The notes: generated by a model from the letters alone, not told the origin. A stretch of DNA of 64,000 nucleotides from 66-474 sp035249175 (GCA_035249175.1 DATFGT010000116.1:1-64000); one strand, 5' to 3'; shown: positions 1-8,962, numbered from the stretch's first letter. Made by a program: numbers and translations.

Positions 1-194
1 CGCTGGGCCTGGGACAGGCCGGTGATCTGCGAGCCCATGCGGTTGGCGATGGCCTGGCCGGCGGCGTCGTCGGCGGCGGAGTTGATGCGCAGGCCCGACG
101 ACAGACGTTCCATCGCGGTCTGCAGGGCGCCCTGGGAGCGGGTCAGGTTTTGCTGGCCGATCAGAGCGGTAATGTTGGTGTTGATGACTGCCAT
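1..194 (-). CDS. fliC: Flagellin, N-terminal part (gene runs off the window)
   Basis: Read on the minus strand from ATG at 194, the product begins MAVINTNITALIGQQNLTRS and continues through SSGLRINSAADDAAGQAIAN. This is the conserved D0/D1 start of bacterial flagellin, the filament subunit exported by the flagellar type III apparatus. About 64 codons are visible; the central variable region and C-terminus lie beyond base 1. The D0 segment carries the coiled-coil-forming and export sequences. A sigma-28-type promoter lies upstream at 312-338 on the same strand, consistent with class III control by FliA (encoded at 20.8 kb). The gene diverges from the chemoreceptor at 669. Family assignment is secure; only the copy number of flagellins in the genome is unknown. 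Confidence 0.95.
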   Translation of the reverse strand, partial: MAVINTNITALIGQQNLTRSQGALQTAMERLSSGLRINSAADDAAGQAIANRMGSQITGLSQAQ

Positions 195-311
195 GACATT
201 ATCCTTTCGTGTGGTGGTTGGATTGAGAGCCGCTCTGGCGGCGTTCCTCAAAAGGTCGGTCCGGGCATCCGCTTCAAGCGGGATCACCACGCTGCCAGCC
301 TTCGTGAATGT

Positions 312-338
312 TTTTCGGCGCCAGCGAAAATTTCTTTA
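312..338 (-). promoter_or_regulatory. Sigma-28 (FliA) promoter of fliC
   Basis: On the minus strand the -35 is TAAAGAAA and the -10 is GCCGAAAA, with 11 bases between them (TAAA to GCCG = 15). The consensus is TAAAGTTT-N11-GCCGATAA. The predicted leader before the fliC ATG is about 110 bases. Confidence 0.8.
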
Positions 339-521
339 GGCGGTCACGCAACGAAACTGCGGCACGCTTCGCGAAATGGCTTCAATCCTGCGAAGACCGC
401 ACGTCGATGTGCATGCACTCCAGAGCTTGCGGCGCAATCGGAGCACCAGAACATTCGCGCGCGATCCGATGCCTGCCACTCCGCAGACAACTGGAGCGGA
501 TGGCGCGATCGCGTGCTTCGC

Positions 522-548
522 TCAAGTTTCCCCTCGCGCGGCCGATAC
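522..548 (+). promoter_or_regulatory. Sigma-28 (FliA) promoter of chemoreceptor gene
   Basis: TCAAGTTT, 11 bases, then GCCGATAC. This matches 14 of 16 consensus positions with exact spacing and faces the chemoreceptor at 669. It is back to back with the fliC promoter in the 195-668 intergenic region, which otherwise holds no convincing gene. Confidence 0.75.
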
Positions 549-668
549 GGCCAACGAAGCGCGGGTTCGCCGGGCATCCGTCGACGCATCACGTACCAAC
601 AACAGCACGGCGTCTGCCGTGTCGGTGGACGCCCGCGAAGCGCCATTGCCATCGAAGGGGGAATACCG

Positions 669-2387
669 ATGAAGCAGTCCAATTCGATTTTCGCGAAGCT
701 GTCGAATCTGTCCGTGAAGACACGCCTGATCGGCGTGCTTGGATTGCTCGGATTGATGCTGATCGCGGGAACGTTCGTCAGCCTCGGCACGATGGCGTGG
801 CAGAACGACGGCATGCGCCGCAGCTATGAGGAAGGCATGACGCCGGTGCAGTTGACGGGCGAGCTGCGTTCCAAGTCATTGCTGAATTTCACGGTGCTCG
901 GCGAAGCTGCGAACTCGATCGGCCATCCCGACCAGGTGAAGCAGAAGGTCGCCGAATCACGACGCATCGGGAAAGACATCGCCAGTATCAACAAGCAGCT
1001 CGCGGCGGTACCGATGAACAAGGAAATCGCCGCCAAGTACAAGGATTTCCGCGCGTCGGATGCGGACTACCAGAGCGGGCTCGGCGACGTTTACGACGCC
1101 TTGAGCCAGGGCGACAAGGGCACCGGCGACATGCTGGAGATGCAGGTGCGTCCGCAGTTGATGATGCGGCTCGATGCGCTGAACAAGTTGATCGAGGCGC
1201 AAGGCGAGCAGGTGAAGCAGATCTATCACGCGCAGGTGGATCGCTACGACGCGGTGCGCGCGGCGGTGTTGATCGCGTTGGTAATCGGACTTCTGATTGC
1301 GGCATCGGTTTCGACCTTGCTGGTGCGCTCGCTCGGCCGCACGCTGAAACACCTGGCCGAAGTGGCCTATGCGATCGCGGAAGGCAAGTTGGGGCATCGC
1401 ATCAGGGTGGCACGACGGGACGAACTGGGCCGGGTGCTCGATGCGTTCCGGGTGATGGACGAACGCCTCAGCTCGATCGTGGACGAAGTGCGTCAGGGTT
1501 CCGACGCGGTGAGCAGCGCCGCGCAACAGATCGCACGCGGCAACGATGGCCTCAGCCAGCGCACCCAGGAACAGGCCTCGAGCCTGGTGGAAACGGCGTC
1601 GTCGATGGAAGAGATGACTTCCACCGTGAAGCACAACGCGGACAACGCCAATCACGCGAACCAACTGGCGCGCGGCGCACGCGAACATGCCGAGCACGGC
1701 GGCGAAGTGGTGCGCGAAGCGGTCGCCGCGATGGCCGAAATCGACGCGTCCAGCCGCAAGATCGGCGACATCGTGCGCCTGATCCAGGACATCGCCTTCC
1801 AGACCAATCTGCTGGCATTGAACGCCGCGGTGGAAGCCGCGCGCGCGGGCGAGCAGGGTCGCGGTTTCGCGGTCGTGGCAAGTGAAGTGCGCAGCCTTGC
1901 GCAACGCAGCGCCGACGCGGCCACCGAGATCAAGCAACTGATCGCCGACAGTGAAGAAAAGGTGCGCGCCGGCTCCACGCTGGTCAACCAGTCGGGCGAG
2001 GCACTTGCGCAGATCGTGGAGAGTGTCAAAAAGGTGACCGACATCGTCTCGGAAATCGCGGCGGCCAATCAGGAGCAATCGGTCGGCATCGACCAGGTCA
2101 GCCACGCCGTCGCGCAGATCGAGGAAATGACGCAGCAGAATTCCGCGCTGGTGGAGGAAGCCTCGGTGGCCGCGCGCGCGATGCAGGACCAGGCCGTCAA
2201 ACTGTCACACCAGGTCTGTTTCTTCCAGCTTGGGGGCAGGGACGAGCACGTCGCCTGCGATGCGCCCGACAGCGGGCAAATCCCGGATGTCGGCCGCGCC
2301 ACCGAAGCGGTATTCGCCGCGGTGCGGAAATCCGCGCCGCGCGTTGGCGTCGAAGAAATGGACGCCGGGGCCTGGAAGGAATTCTGA
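669..2387 (+). CDS. Methyl-accepting chemotaxis protein (MCP1)
   Basis: Transmembrane chemoreceptor of about 572 residues that signals through CheW/CheA. The N-terminus has a short cytoplasmic lead and a first membrane helix (about residues 18-40). A periplasmic four-helix-bundle ligand domain follows to about 195, then a second membrane helix, a HAMP domain and the long cytoplasmic coiled coil. The hairpin tip is explicit (DIAFQTNLLALNAAVEAARA). The protein ends in AWKEF, which fits the xWxxF tether that docks CheR and CheB. The reading frame is open further upstream, but ATG 669 is preceded by GGGGG-rich ribosome-binding sequence and gives a normal length. A FliA promoter sits at 522-548. 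The ligand cannot be inferred. Confidence 0.93.
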   Translation: MKQSNSIFAKLSNLSVKTRLIGVLGLLGLMLIAGTFVSLGTMAWQNDGMRRSYEEGMTPVQLTGELRSKSLLNFTVLGEAANSIGHPDQVKQKVAESRRIGKDIASINKQLAAVPMNKEIAAKYKDFRASDADYQSGLGDVYDALSQGDKGTGDMLEMQVRPQLMMRLDALNKLIEAQGEQVKQIYHAQVDRYDAVRAAVLIALVIGLLIAASVSTLLVRSLGRTLKHLAEVAYAIAEGKLGHRIRVARRDELGRVLDAFRVMDERLSSIVDEVRQGSDAVSSAAQQIARGNDGLSQRTQEQASSLVETASSMEEMTSTVKHNADNANHANQLARGAREHAEHGGEVVREAVAAMAEIDASSRKIGDIVRLIQDIAFQTNLLALNAAVEAARAGEQGRGFAVVASEVRSLAQRSADAATEIKQLIADSEEKVRAGSTLVNQSGEALAQIVESVKKVTDIVSEIAAANQEQSVGIDQVSHAVAQIEEMTQQNSALVEEASVAARAMQDQAVKLSHQVCFFQLGGRDEHVACDAPDSGQIPDVGRATEAVFAAVRKSAPRVGVEEMDAGAWKEF

Positions 2388-2680
2388 ATCGGTCAAGCGC
2401 CCGGTACGGCGACACGCCACATAGTTCGCGTGAGGTCACGCCGGCGATGAACCCGCCGATGTAGTCGAGTGCGTGGGTCGCACGCGATCGATTCGCTCGA
2501 AGCGCAACTCCCGCAGCCGCATTTTCGTGGCGATGAGCGGGACCGCAAGTCGAATCGGCGAAGTGGTATTGCGTGCCGGGCGGTTCCGCGTGCGAAATGC
2601 ACGCGCACGAAGAAGCGCCGGACGTTGGCCGCCCGGCGCATACCTTCAACAACTTGTTTGCGGTGCGTCGAAGAGGGGTA
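2388..2680. other. Intergenic, no gene seen
   Basis: About 290 bases between the convergent ends of MCP1 and the small secreted-protein gene. I see no credible coding frame or strong terminator hairpin. Confidence 0.4.
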
Positions 2681-3043
2681 CTACCACGCACGCACGCTGA
2701 CGATGCTGATCGCGAACGACTGCATTTCCGGGCTGAAGTGGATCAGGCGACCCAGGTCGAAGCTGACCGACTTGCCGGGCGAGATGTTGGAAGTACCGGC
2801 AGGCCATGCGCTCTTGCTGGCCACCACGTTGCCGCTTGCATCCTTCGCCACGACCTTGAGTTCCGCCGCCGCCGCCGCCGAACAACTGTTCACCAGTTCA
2901 CCGCTGAGCGCGACGTGCCGGTTCATGGTGCTTCCCACGACCTCGGTCTTGAAATCCTTGACCGAAAAATCGGTCGGGGAACAGGCCGCGTGCGCGCCCA
3001 GCGGCGCGATCAGGCACACGGCGGAAATGAGCAGTGTCTTCAT
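2681..3043 (-). CDS. Small secreted protein of unknown function, sigma-28 controlled
   Basis: A 120-residue protein with a clear Sec signal peptide (MKTLLISAVCLIAPLGAHA, cleavage before residue 20 or 21) and a mature domain of about 100 residues. The mature part contains two cysteines (about residues 21 and 54), alternating hydrophobic strands and a late LIHFSPEMQSFAISIVSV stretch. It resembles small beta-sandwich periplasmic domains of the FxLYD type, but I cannot name a family. It sits between a chemoreceptor and motAB. A well-matched FliA promoter lies about 40 bases upstream (3089-3115), divergent from the motA promoter. The signal peptide and promoter are seen in the sequence; a role in motility or surface sensing is inference. 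Confidence 0.75.
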   Translation of the reverse strand: MKTLLISAVCLIAPLGAHAACSPTDFSVKDFKTEVVGSTMNRHVALSGELVNSCSAAAAAELKVVAKDASGNVVASKSAWPAGTSNISPGKSVSFDLGRLIHFSPEMQSFAISIVSVRAW

Positions 3044-3088
3044 GGTGCGTACGTTCGAAAAGCATGTCGCGGGGCGACGTCACACTCG

Positions 3089-3115
3089 CTATCGGCCCGA
3101 TCCGGGGAAGCTTTA
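3089..3115 (-). promoter_or_regulatory. Sigma-28 (FliA) promoter of small secreted-protein gene
   Basis: On the minus strand, TAAAGCTT, 11 bases, GCCGATAG. That is 14 of 16 matches to the FliA consensus, placed about 45 bases upstream of the ATG at 3043. Confidence 0.75.
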
Positions 3116-3364
3116 GGCGGCATTCGGCTTTCGTGTGCGGACCGTTCGCGGTTTGATTCGGCAATGTGAGCTGGATCACGCGCGGTTGATGCTGCGCGGC
3201 GTCGAAGCGCGCGCGTAACAATTCTTCAGAATTCCTTCGGGTGGCCGGTTTCGTTCTGAAGTCGTCGGAGGCGCGACAACGCTGTCGCTGCAAAGCGCGC
3301 TGCGACGCGGTTTTCCGATGTAACGGCGCAAGCCTCGGTGCGCGAAGCACGGGTCCCGGCCTGC

Positions 3365-3391
3365 TCAAGCTCGCTGCCGATTGGCCGATAG
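3365..3391 (+). promoter_or_regulatory. Sigma-28 (FliA) promoter of motAB-che operon
   Basis: TCAAGCTC, 11 bases, GCCGATAG, with exact TCAA-N15-GCCG spacing. It is about 40 bases upstream of the motA start. The -35 is weaker than in the other sites, but position and spacing support it. Confidence 0.6.
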
Positions 3392-3429
3392 ATGCTGCAT
3401 GCAAACCCGGGCGGGGAAGGATCACAGTT

Positions 3430-4305
3430 GTGTTGACTTTTATCGGACTTGTCGTCGTCATCCTTTCCGTATTCGGGGGCTACGCCATTTCGGGCGGCGC
3501 CCTCGGACCGCTGTACCAGCCGGCCGAAATCATGATCATCGTGGGCGCCGCGGTGGGCTCCTTCGTCGCCGCCAACAATGGCAAAGCCATCAAGGCGACC
3601 TTTCGCGCCGCGTCGCGACTCAAGCACACCAAGAAGTACGACAAGGTGTTGTACATGGACTTGATGTCGCTGCAGTACAAGCTGCTCACCAAGATGCGCC
3701 GCGAAGGCATGCTGGGCATCGAAAAGGACATCGAAGACCCGCCCAGCAGCCCGCTGTTCACCGAGCATCCGCAGATCGCCAAGGACCCCATGATCATGGG
3801 GTTTCTCACCGATTACCTGCGCCTGATGGCGAGCGGCAGCGTCGATCCGATCGAACTGGACGAGCTGATGACACACGAGATCGAGGCGATGGAAAGCGAT
3901 GCGCACGTGCCGGCCGACGCGTTGTTCAAGGTTGGCGACGCATTGCCGGCGTTCGGCATCGTTGCCGCGGTGATGGGCGTGGTGAAGGCGCTGGCCTCGG
4001 CAGGCTCGGGCTCGACGGAGATGGGCGAAATGATCGCGCACGCGCTGGTCGGCACCTTCATGGGCATCCTGCTTGCCTACGGCGTGGTCAATCCGATCGG
4101 CAGTCGCATCGACCGGCAAGTGCGCGAAGCGGTGCGGATGCTGCAATGCATCCGTGTCACGTTGCTCGCGACCCTGAATGGTTATGCGCCGCAACTGGCG
4201 TTGGAATTCGGGCGCAAGGCGCTGAATTCCGCGGAGCGCCCGAGCTTCGATGAACTGGAAAACCATGTTCGCGGCAAGCGGCAGGAAGAAGGCGAAGCAG
4301 CATGA
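3430..4305 (+). CDS. motA: Flagellar motor stator protein MotA
   Basis: Four-helix stator subunit of about 291 residues. With MotB it forms the proton channel that drives flagellar rotation in the inner membrane. The sequence runs close to the E. coli protein: FGGYAISGGALGPLYQPAE at the start, GDALPAFGIVAAVMGVVKAL containing the proline of the second conserved block, and LNGYAPQLALEFGRKALNSA near the end. I chose GTG 3430 because a GAAGG ribosome-binding site lies about 9 bases upstream and the product then begins MLTFIGLVVVILS, aligning with the family. The frame is open further upstream. The stop overlaps the motB start by 4 bases (ATGA), which implies translational coupling. Confidence 0.96.
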   Translation: MLTFIGLVVVILSVFGGYAISGGALGPLYQPAEIMIIVGAAVGSFVAANNGKAIKATFRAASRLKHTKKYDKVLYMDLMSLQYKLLTKMRREGMLGIEKDIEDPPSSPLFTEHPQIAKDPMIMGFLTDYLRLMASGSVDPIELDELMTHEIEAMESDAHVPADALFKVGDALPAFGIVAAVMGVVKALASAGSGSTEMGEMIAHALVGTFMGILLAYGVVNPIGSRIDRQVREAVRMLQCIRVTLLATLNGYAPQLALEFGRKALNSAERPSFDELENHVRGKRQEEGEAA

Positions 4306-5252
4306 AAGAGGGCCACCCGCGGATCATCATTCGCCGCAAGGGTGGTGGGCACGCCGGCCATCACGGCGGCGCGTGGAAGATCGCGCTCGCCGATTTCATG
4401 ACCACGTTGATGGCGTTGTTCCTGGTGCTGTGGGTGATCGCGACTGCGACGCCCGAACAGTTGCGCGGCCTCGCGGATTACTTCAGCACGCCGCTTGCGC
4501 AAGCCGTGGCCGGCGGCGATCGCACGACCTCAAGCGACAGCGCGATCCCGGGCGGCGGCCCCGACCACGTCTACAACGAAGGCGAGCGCGCGAATGTCCA
4601 TGTGCAGGCGCAACCGCGCCCGAGCGAACAACGCGAACGCCTGCGCCATTTGCGCGACAACATCATGGCAGCCGTGCAGGCCAACAAGCAGTTGCGCGAC
4701 GTGCGCGACCAGTTGCGTTTCGAGATGACGCCGGAAGGCTTGCGCATCCAAATGGTGGACAGCGATCGCCGGCCGATGTTCGAGCTGGGCAGCGACAAGC
4801 TGGAGCCGTACATGCGCGATCTGTTGCGCGCGATGGTGCCGTTCCTCAACGAACTGCCGAACCAGTTGAGCATCTACGGCTACACCGACGATCGCCCGTA
4901 CCAGACCGGCGAAAACGGCTACAGCAACTGGGAACTGTCGGCCGGACGCGCCAACGCCTCGCGGCGCGAACTGGTCGCCGACGGACTCGACAGCAGCAAG
5001 CTGCTGACGGTGACCGGCGTGGCCGATCGCATCCCGCTGCCGGGCGCCAAGTCCAGCGATCCGGCCAATCGCCGGATCGAGTTGCTGGTGTTGACCAGCA
5101 ACGCCGCGCAACGCATCACCGACGGCGCGCCGTTGTCGCTGCAGCAGGGTGGTGAAGCCGATCACGAGCTGCCGGATGCCGGCGGCGCGGTGCTCGCGAC
5201 GCAGCGGGCGGCGTCGGCGGCGCCCGTCGTCAAGCTGAAACAGGGGAGGTAG
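4302..5252 (+). CDS. motB: Flagellar motor stator protein MotB
   Basis: Stator partner of MotA, 316 residues. The N-terminus has a basic lead and then a single membrane helix, WKIALADFMTTLMALFLVLW. Its aspartate, residue 31, corresponds to the essential proton-accepting Asp32 of E. coli MotB. The periplasmic part (about 135-280) is an OmpA-like peptidoglycan-binding domain, with GYTDDRPYQTG and NRRIELLVL visible, which anchors the stator to the cell wall. The C-terminal tail of about 35 residues is alanine-rich and not conserved. The start overlaps the motA stop, and cheA begins one base after the motB stop. Confidence 0.96.
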   Translation: MKEGHPRIIIRRKGGGHAGHHGGAWKIALADFMTTLMALFLVLWVIATATPEQLRGLADYFSTPLAQAVAGGDRTTSSDSAIPGGGPDHVYNEGERANVHVQAQPRPSEQRERLRHLRDNIMAAVQANKQLRDVRDQLRFEMTPEGLRIQMVDSDRRPMFELGSDKLEPYMRDLLRAMVPFLNELPNQLSIYGYTDDRPYQTGENGYSNWELSAGRANASRRELVADGLDSSKLLTVTGVADRIPLPGAKSSDPANRRIELLVLTSNAAQRITDGAPLSLQQGGEADHELPDAGGAVLATQRAASAAPVVKLKQGR

Positions 5253-5253
5253 C

Positions 5254-7398
5254 GTGGACGTTTCCGAGTTCCAGGATTCATTCTTCGAGGAAGCCGGGGA
5301 GCTGCTCGAAGGCATGGAAGCGCAGTTGCTGGCGCTGGACCTGGCACAGCCCGATCCCGAGCAGTTGAACGCGATCTTCCGCGCGGCCCATTCCATCAAG
5401 GGCGGCGCGGGCACGTTCGGCTTCGAAGCCATGCAGCGCACCACGCATCTGCTGGAAAACCTGCTCGATGCGGCGCGCCGCGGCGAACTCGCGTTGCGCC
5501 GGGACATCGTGGATACCTTCCTGGAAACCAAGGACATGCTGGACGATCAACTGGGCGCCTACCGGCAGGGACGGGAACCCGATTCGCAAGCGCTGGCACG
5601 CATCTGCGCAGGGCTGCAGCGTCTCGCCGACGAGGAGATTGGTGCGACCGGAAGCGGAAAAACCGCGGGGTCCAGGGACACGAAGCCGGCTGCGAAAAAA
5701 TCGTCCGTGAAAAAGGCTGTTTCCGGAAAATCGGCCACCGGAAAATCCTCTGCGAAAAAAAATCCCAAGGCGCCACCGCCGGTCGACGAACAGGCAGAAC
5801 GTTGCGATGGCTACCGGGTGACATTGCTCGGCGTCAGCGACAAGGATCGCGACCTGCTGATCGAGGAGCTCGGTCGCCTCGGCCGCATCGACAGCCAGCG
5901 CCGCGATGGCGACCGCCACGAAGTAGTCCTGGCATCGTCCGAAAGCGCGGCGGACATCGAGGCCGTGATGTGCTTCGTGGTCGAGCCCGAGCAGTTGAAG
6001 ATCGAGGCGCTGGTGACGCCACCGCAAGCCATTGCGGAACCGGGAGCCGAATCGGCAATGGAAACACGCGCCGTGAAAACCGAAGCGCCCACCATCGCTC
6101 CGCCGCTCGGTGGTGACGCGCCAAGCGCCGCGCGCATGTCCCATGCCCAGGCAGAGTCATCGTTGCGCGTGCCCGTCACCAAGGTCGATCACATCATCAA
6201 CCTGGTGGGCGAGCTGATCATCACTCAGTCCATGTTGAACCAGGTGGTCGGGAAGCTGGAGGGCCCCGCCAAAGCAGGCCTGGTCGCCGGCATCGACCTG
6301 CTGGAACGCAACGCGCGCGACCTGCAGGAGGCGGTGATGTCGGTGCGCATGGTGCCGATGGATCACGTGTTCAGCCGTTTCCCGCGGCTGGTGCGCGATC
6401 TCGCGGCCAAGTTCGACAAGAGCGTGGAACTGGTCACCAGGGGGCAGTCGACGGAACTGGACAAGAGCCTGACCGAGCAGATCATCGATCCCTTGACGCA
6501 TCTGGTCCGCAACAGCCTCGATCACGGCATCGAGAATCCCGATGCGCGCGAAGCCGCAGGCAAACCGCGCACCGGCGTGCTGACGCTGTCCGCCGAACAC
6601 CAGGGCGGCAACATCGTGATCGAGGTCAGCGATGACGGCGCCGGATTGAATCGCGAGCGGATCCTCGCCAAGGCGCGCGAACGCGGCATGGGCGTTTCGG
6701 ATGCGATGAGCGATGAAGAAGTCTGGCAGTTGATCTTCGCGCCGGGCTTTTCCACCGCGGCGCAGGTCAGCGATGTTTCCGGGCGCGGCGTCGGCATGGA
6801 CGTGGTCAAGCGCAACATCGAAGGCCTGGGCGGCCACGTGGAAGTATTGTCGCGCGCGGGGCAGGGCACCACCACGCGGGTGGTGCTGCCGCTGACGCTG
6901 GCGATCCTTGACGGCATGTCGATCCGGGTCGGACGTGAAACCTTCATCCTGCCGGTGAGCTGCGTGGTCGAATCGTTGCAGCCGCGCGCCAGGGACCTGC
7001 ACGGCACGGTCGGCGACGACCTGCTGCTGAAGGTGCGCGAGGACTATCTGCCCATCGTCGCCGTGCACCACGTGCTGGGCGTGTCCGGTGCCTGCACCGA
7101 TGCGACGCGTGCGATTGCAGTGGTGGTGCAGGGCCGTGGCCGTCGCTATGCGCTGCTGGTCGATGAACTGGTGGGGCAGCAGCAGGTGGTCGTGAAGAAT
7201 CTCGAAACCAACTATCGAAAGGTTCCCGGCGTGTCGGCCGCGACCATCATGGGGGACGGCAGCGTTGCCTTGATTCTCGACGTCAATGATCTGGGCCAGC
7301 TCGGCGCGGACCAGAAAGAAAATGGAATTCCTGCCGATAACCCGGTCATGCCCACGTCCCACAGGAGCCCGAGTCATGAATCCCGTTGTATCCACTGA
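5254..7398 (+). CDS. cheA: Chemotaxis histidine kinase CheA
   Basis: 714-residue kinase of the chemoreceptor array that phosphorylates CheY and CheB. Domains in order: Hpt with phospho-histidine 46 (AAHSIKGGAGTFGF); a Lys/Ser/Ala-rich low-complexity linker at about 128-175; a P2-like domain at about 178-260; a dimerisation helix pair (about 305-375); an HATPase domain with N box LVRNSLDHGIE and G boxes DDGAGL and GRGVGMDVV; and a C-terminal CheW-like domain. The GTG start at 5254 has a GGGGAGG ribosome-binding site just upstream. The 3' end overlaps cheW by 23 bases. The long histone-like linker is unusual. Confidence 0.96.
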   Translation: MDVSEFQDSFFEEAGELLEGMEAQLLALDLAQPDPEQLNAIFRAAHSIKGGAGTFGFEAMQRTTHLLENLLDAARRGELALRRDIVDTFLETKDMLDDQLGAYRQGREPDSQALARICAGLQRLADEEIGATGSGKTAGSRDTKPAAKKSSVKKAVSGKSATGKSSAKKNPKAPPPVDEQAERCDGYRVTLLGVSDKDRDLLIEELGRLGRIDSQRRDGDRHEVVLASSESAADIEAVMCFVVEPEQLKIEALVTPPQAIAEPGAESAMETRAVKTEAPTIAPPLGGDAPSAARMSHAQAESSLRVPVTKVDHIINLVGELIITQSMLNQVVGKLEGPAKAGLVAGIDLLERNARDLQEAVMSVRMVPMDHVFSRFPRLVRDLAAKFDKSVELVTRGQSTELDKSLTEQIIDPLTHLVRNSLDHGIENPDAREAAGKPRTGVLTLSAEHQGGNIVIEVSDDGAGLNRERILAKARERGMGVSDAMSDEEVWQLIFAPGFSTAAQVSDVSGRGVGMDVVKRNIEGLGGHVEVLSRAGQGTTTRVVLPLTLAILDGMSIRVGRETFILPVSCVVESLQPRARDLHGTVGDDLLLKVREDYLPIVAVHHVLGVSGACTDATRAIAVVVQGRGRRYALLVDELVGQQQVVVKNLETNYRKVPGVSAATIMGDGSVALILDVNDLGQLGADQKENGIPADNPVMPTSHRSPSHESRCIH

Positions 7399-7873
7399 CG
7401 CCGGCGCCGGCAACCAACAATTCCTGGTGTTCTCGCTGGGCGAAGAGGAATACGCGATCGACATCCTGAAAGTGCAGGAAATCCGCGATTACGCCCACGT
7501 CACGCGGATCTCCAATGCGCCGGATTTCATCAAGGGCGTGGCCAACCTGCGCGGCGTGATCGTGCCCATCGTGGACCTGCGCATCAAGTTCCGGCTGGAG
7601 AGCGCCGAGTACAACGCCAACACCGTGGTCATCGTGGTGAACATCGGAAGGCGCGTGGTCGGGATCGTGGTGGACCGGGTTTCCGACGTGATGACGCTCA
7701 CTGCCGAGCAGCGCAAACCCGCACCGGAATTCGGCGTCGGGCTTCCGCTCGACTACATCCACGGCCTCGGCGACCTGGGCGAGCGCATGTTGATCCTGGT
7801 CGATATCGAAAAACTGCTGACCAGCAGGGAAATGGCGCTGGTCGATGAGGCGGGCGAAAGCCGCGCAGCCTAG
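7376..7873 (+). CDS. cheW: Chemotaxis coupling protein CheW
   Basis: A 165-residue SH3-like adaptor that couples CheA to chemoreceptors. Diagnostic blocks are QFLVFSLGEEEYAIDILKVQ, ISNAPDFIKGVANLRGVIVP and VDRVSDVMTL. The start ATG 7376 follows an ACAGGAG ribosome-binding site and lies inside the end of cheA. The frame is open earlier, but the residues before MNPVV have no family counterpart. cheR begins 6 bases after the stop. Confidence 0.96.
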   Translation: MNPVVSTDAGAGNQQFLVFSLGEEEYAIDILKVQEIRDYAHVTRISNAPDFIKGVANLRGVIVPIVDLRIKFRLESAEYNANTVVIVVNIGRRVVGIVVDRVSDVMTLTAEQRKPAPEFGVGLPLDYIHGLGDLGERMLILVDIEKLLTSREMALVDEAGESRAA

Positions 7874-7879
7874 GACACC

Positions 7880-8863
7880 GTGAACCCGAACCATGCCGTT
7901 GCGCAGCGGGAATATGCGGTTCGCGTTGATCGCGGCCCCGTGCGGACCACGATGATCGCCGATGGTCTTGCGGACGCACCACCCATGCGTGAACCGCAGC
8001 CGCCGGCCTGTATTCCGCCGCGGCGTGCGCCCGCCAATCGGGTCTGCAGCATCGCACTGGTGCGCGACCTCGAATTCGACGACCACGACTTGAAAAGCAT
8101 CTGCGCGCTGATCTACCAGCGCGCCGGCATCGTGCTGGCCGCGAACAAGCGCGACATGGTCTACAGCCGAGTGGGGCGTCGCGTGCGGCACCTGCAGATG
8201 ACGCGGTTCTCGGATTATCTCGCCAGCCTCGAGCACGATCCCGATTCATCGGAGTGGGAGGAGTTCACCAATGCCCTGACCACCAACCTGACCGCATTTT
8301 TCCGCGAGGAGCACCATTTCCCGTTGCTGGCGCAGCACGTCGCCGGTCGACGCGGCCCCGTGCGCGTGTGGTGCGCGGCGGCCTCCACCGGGCAGGAAGC
8401 CTATTCGATCGCGATGCAACTGGTGGAAGCGCTGGGCGAGAAAGCCGACTTCCATGTGTTCGCGAGCGACATCGACACCCAGGCATTGGACGTCGCGCGT
8501 CGCGGTGTGTATCCCTTGTCGCAGGTGGAGAAACTGGACGAGAAGTGGCGCAAGCGTTTTTTCCAGAAGGGCGGCGGCCATCGCGCCGGCTATGCGCGCG
8601 TGCGGCCAGAGCTGGTGGCGCGCGTCACCTTCCAGCCGGTGAACCTCATCGCCAGCCAGTGGCCGAAAAACGGTCCTTACGATGCGGTGTTCTGCCGCAA
8701 CGTGATGATCTATTTCGATACGGAAACCCAGGCGAAAATCCTGAAACGTTTCGTGCCGCACATGAAATCCGACGGCCTGTTGTTCGCCGGGCATTCGGAG
8801 AATTTCACGTACATCACGGAACTCTTCCGTTTGCGCGGGCAGACCGTCTACACGCTGGCCTGA
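7880..8863 (+). CDS. cheR: Chemotaxis protein methyltransferase CheR
   Basis: S-adenosylmethionine-dependent enzyme that methylates receptor glutamates for adaptation. It has an N-terminal helical domain (FDDHDLKSICALIYQRAGI) and a Rossmann methyltransferase domain with RVWCAAASTGQEAYSIAMQL (SAM binding), DAVFCRNVMIYF and LLFAGHSENF. From GTG 7880 the product has 327 residues, with about 55 non-conserved residues ahead of the domain. A start at ATG 7952 or 7985 would give a size nearer the E. coli enzyme (286). The ribosome-binding site at 7880 is weak, so the start is uncertain. Both chemoreceptors here end in xWxxF, the CheR docking pentapeptide. Confidence 0.95.
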   Translation: MNPNHAVAQREYAVRVDRGPVRTTMIADGLADAPPMREPQPPACIPPRRAPANRVCSIALVRDLEFDDHDLKSICALIYQRAGIVLAANKRDMVYSRVGRRVRHLQMTRFSDYLASLEHDPDSSEWEEFTNALTTNLTAFFREEHHFPLLAQHVAGRRGPVRVWCAAASTGQEAYSIAMQLVEALGEKADFHVFASDIDTQALDVARRGVYPLSQVEKLDEKWRKRFFQKGGGHRAGYARVRPELVARVTFQPVNLIASQWPKNGPYDAVFCRNVMIYFDTETQAKILKRFVPHMKSDGLLFAGHSENFTYITELFRLRGQTVYTLA

Positions 8864-8935
8864 GCGCCGCGCTTCCCGGAACGTCGACTGCGTCACGCTG
8901 TCGCCGCGCCGGCGCGATGCCGGCACTTTGCCGTC

Positions 8936-8962
8936 TAAAGCTGCGATGGCCGACGCCGATAA
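8936..8962 (+). promoter_or_regulatory. Sigma-28 (FliA) promoter of cheB operon
   Basis: TAAAGCTG, 11 bases, GCCGATAA: a perfect -10 with exact spacing. It is in the 165-base gap between cheR and cheB, so cheB, MCP2, cheY and cheZ can be transcribed separately from motAB-cheAWR. Confidence 0.85.

Noticed and set aside
150..668. N-terminal extension of the MCP1 reading frame
   Set aside because: It crosses the fliC/MCP1 promoters, has no conserved sequence, and a strong ribosome site lies before ATG 669.
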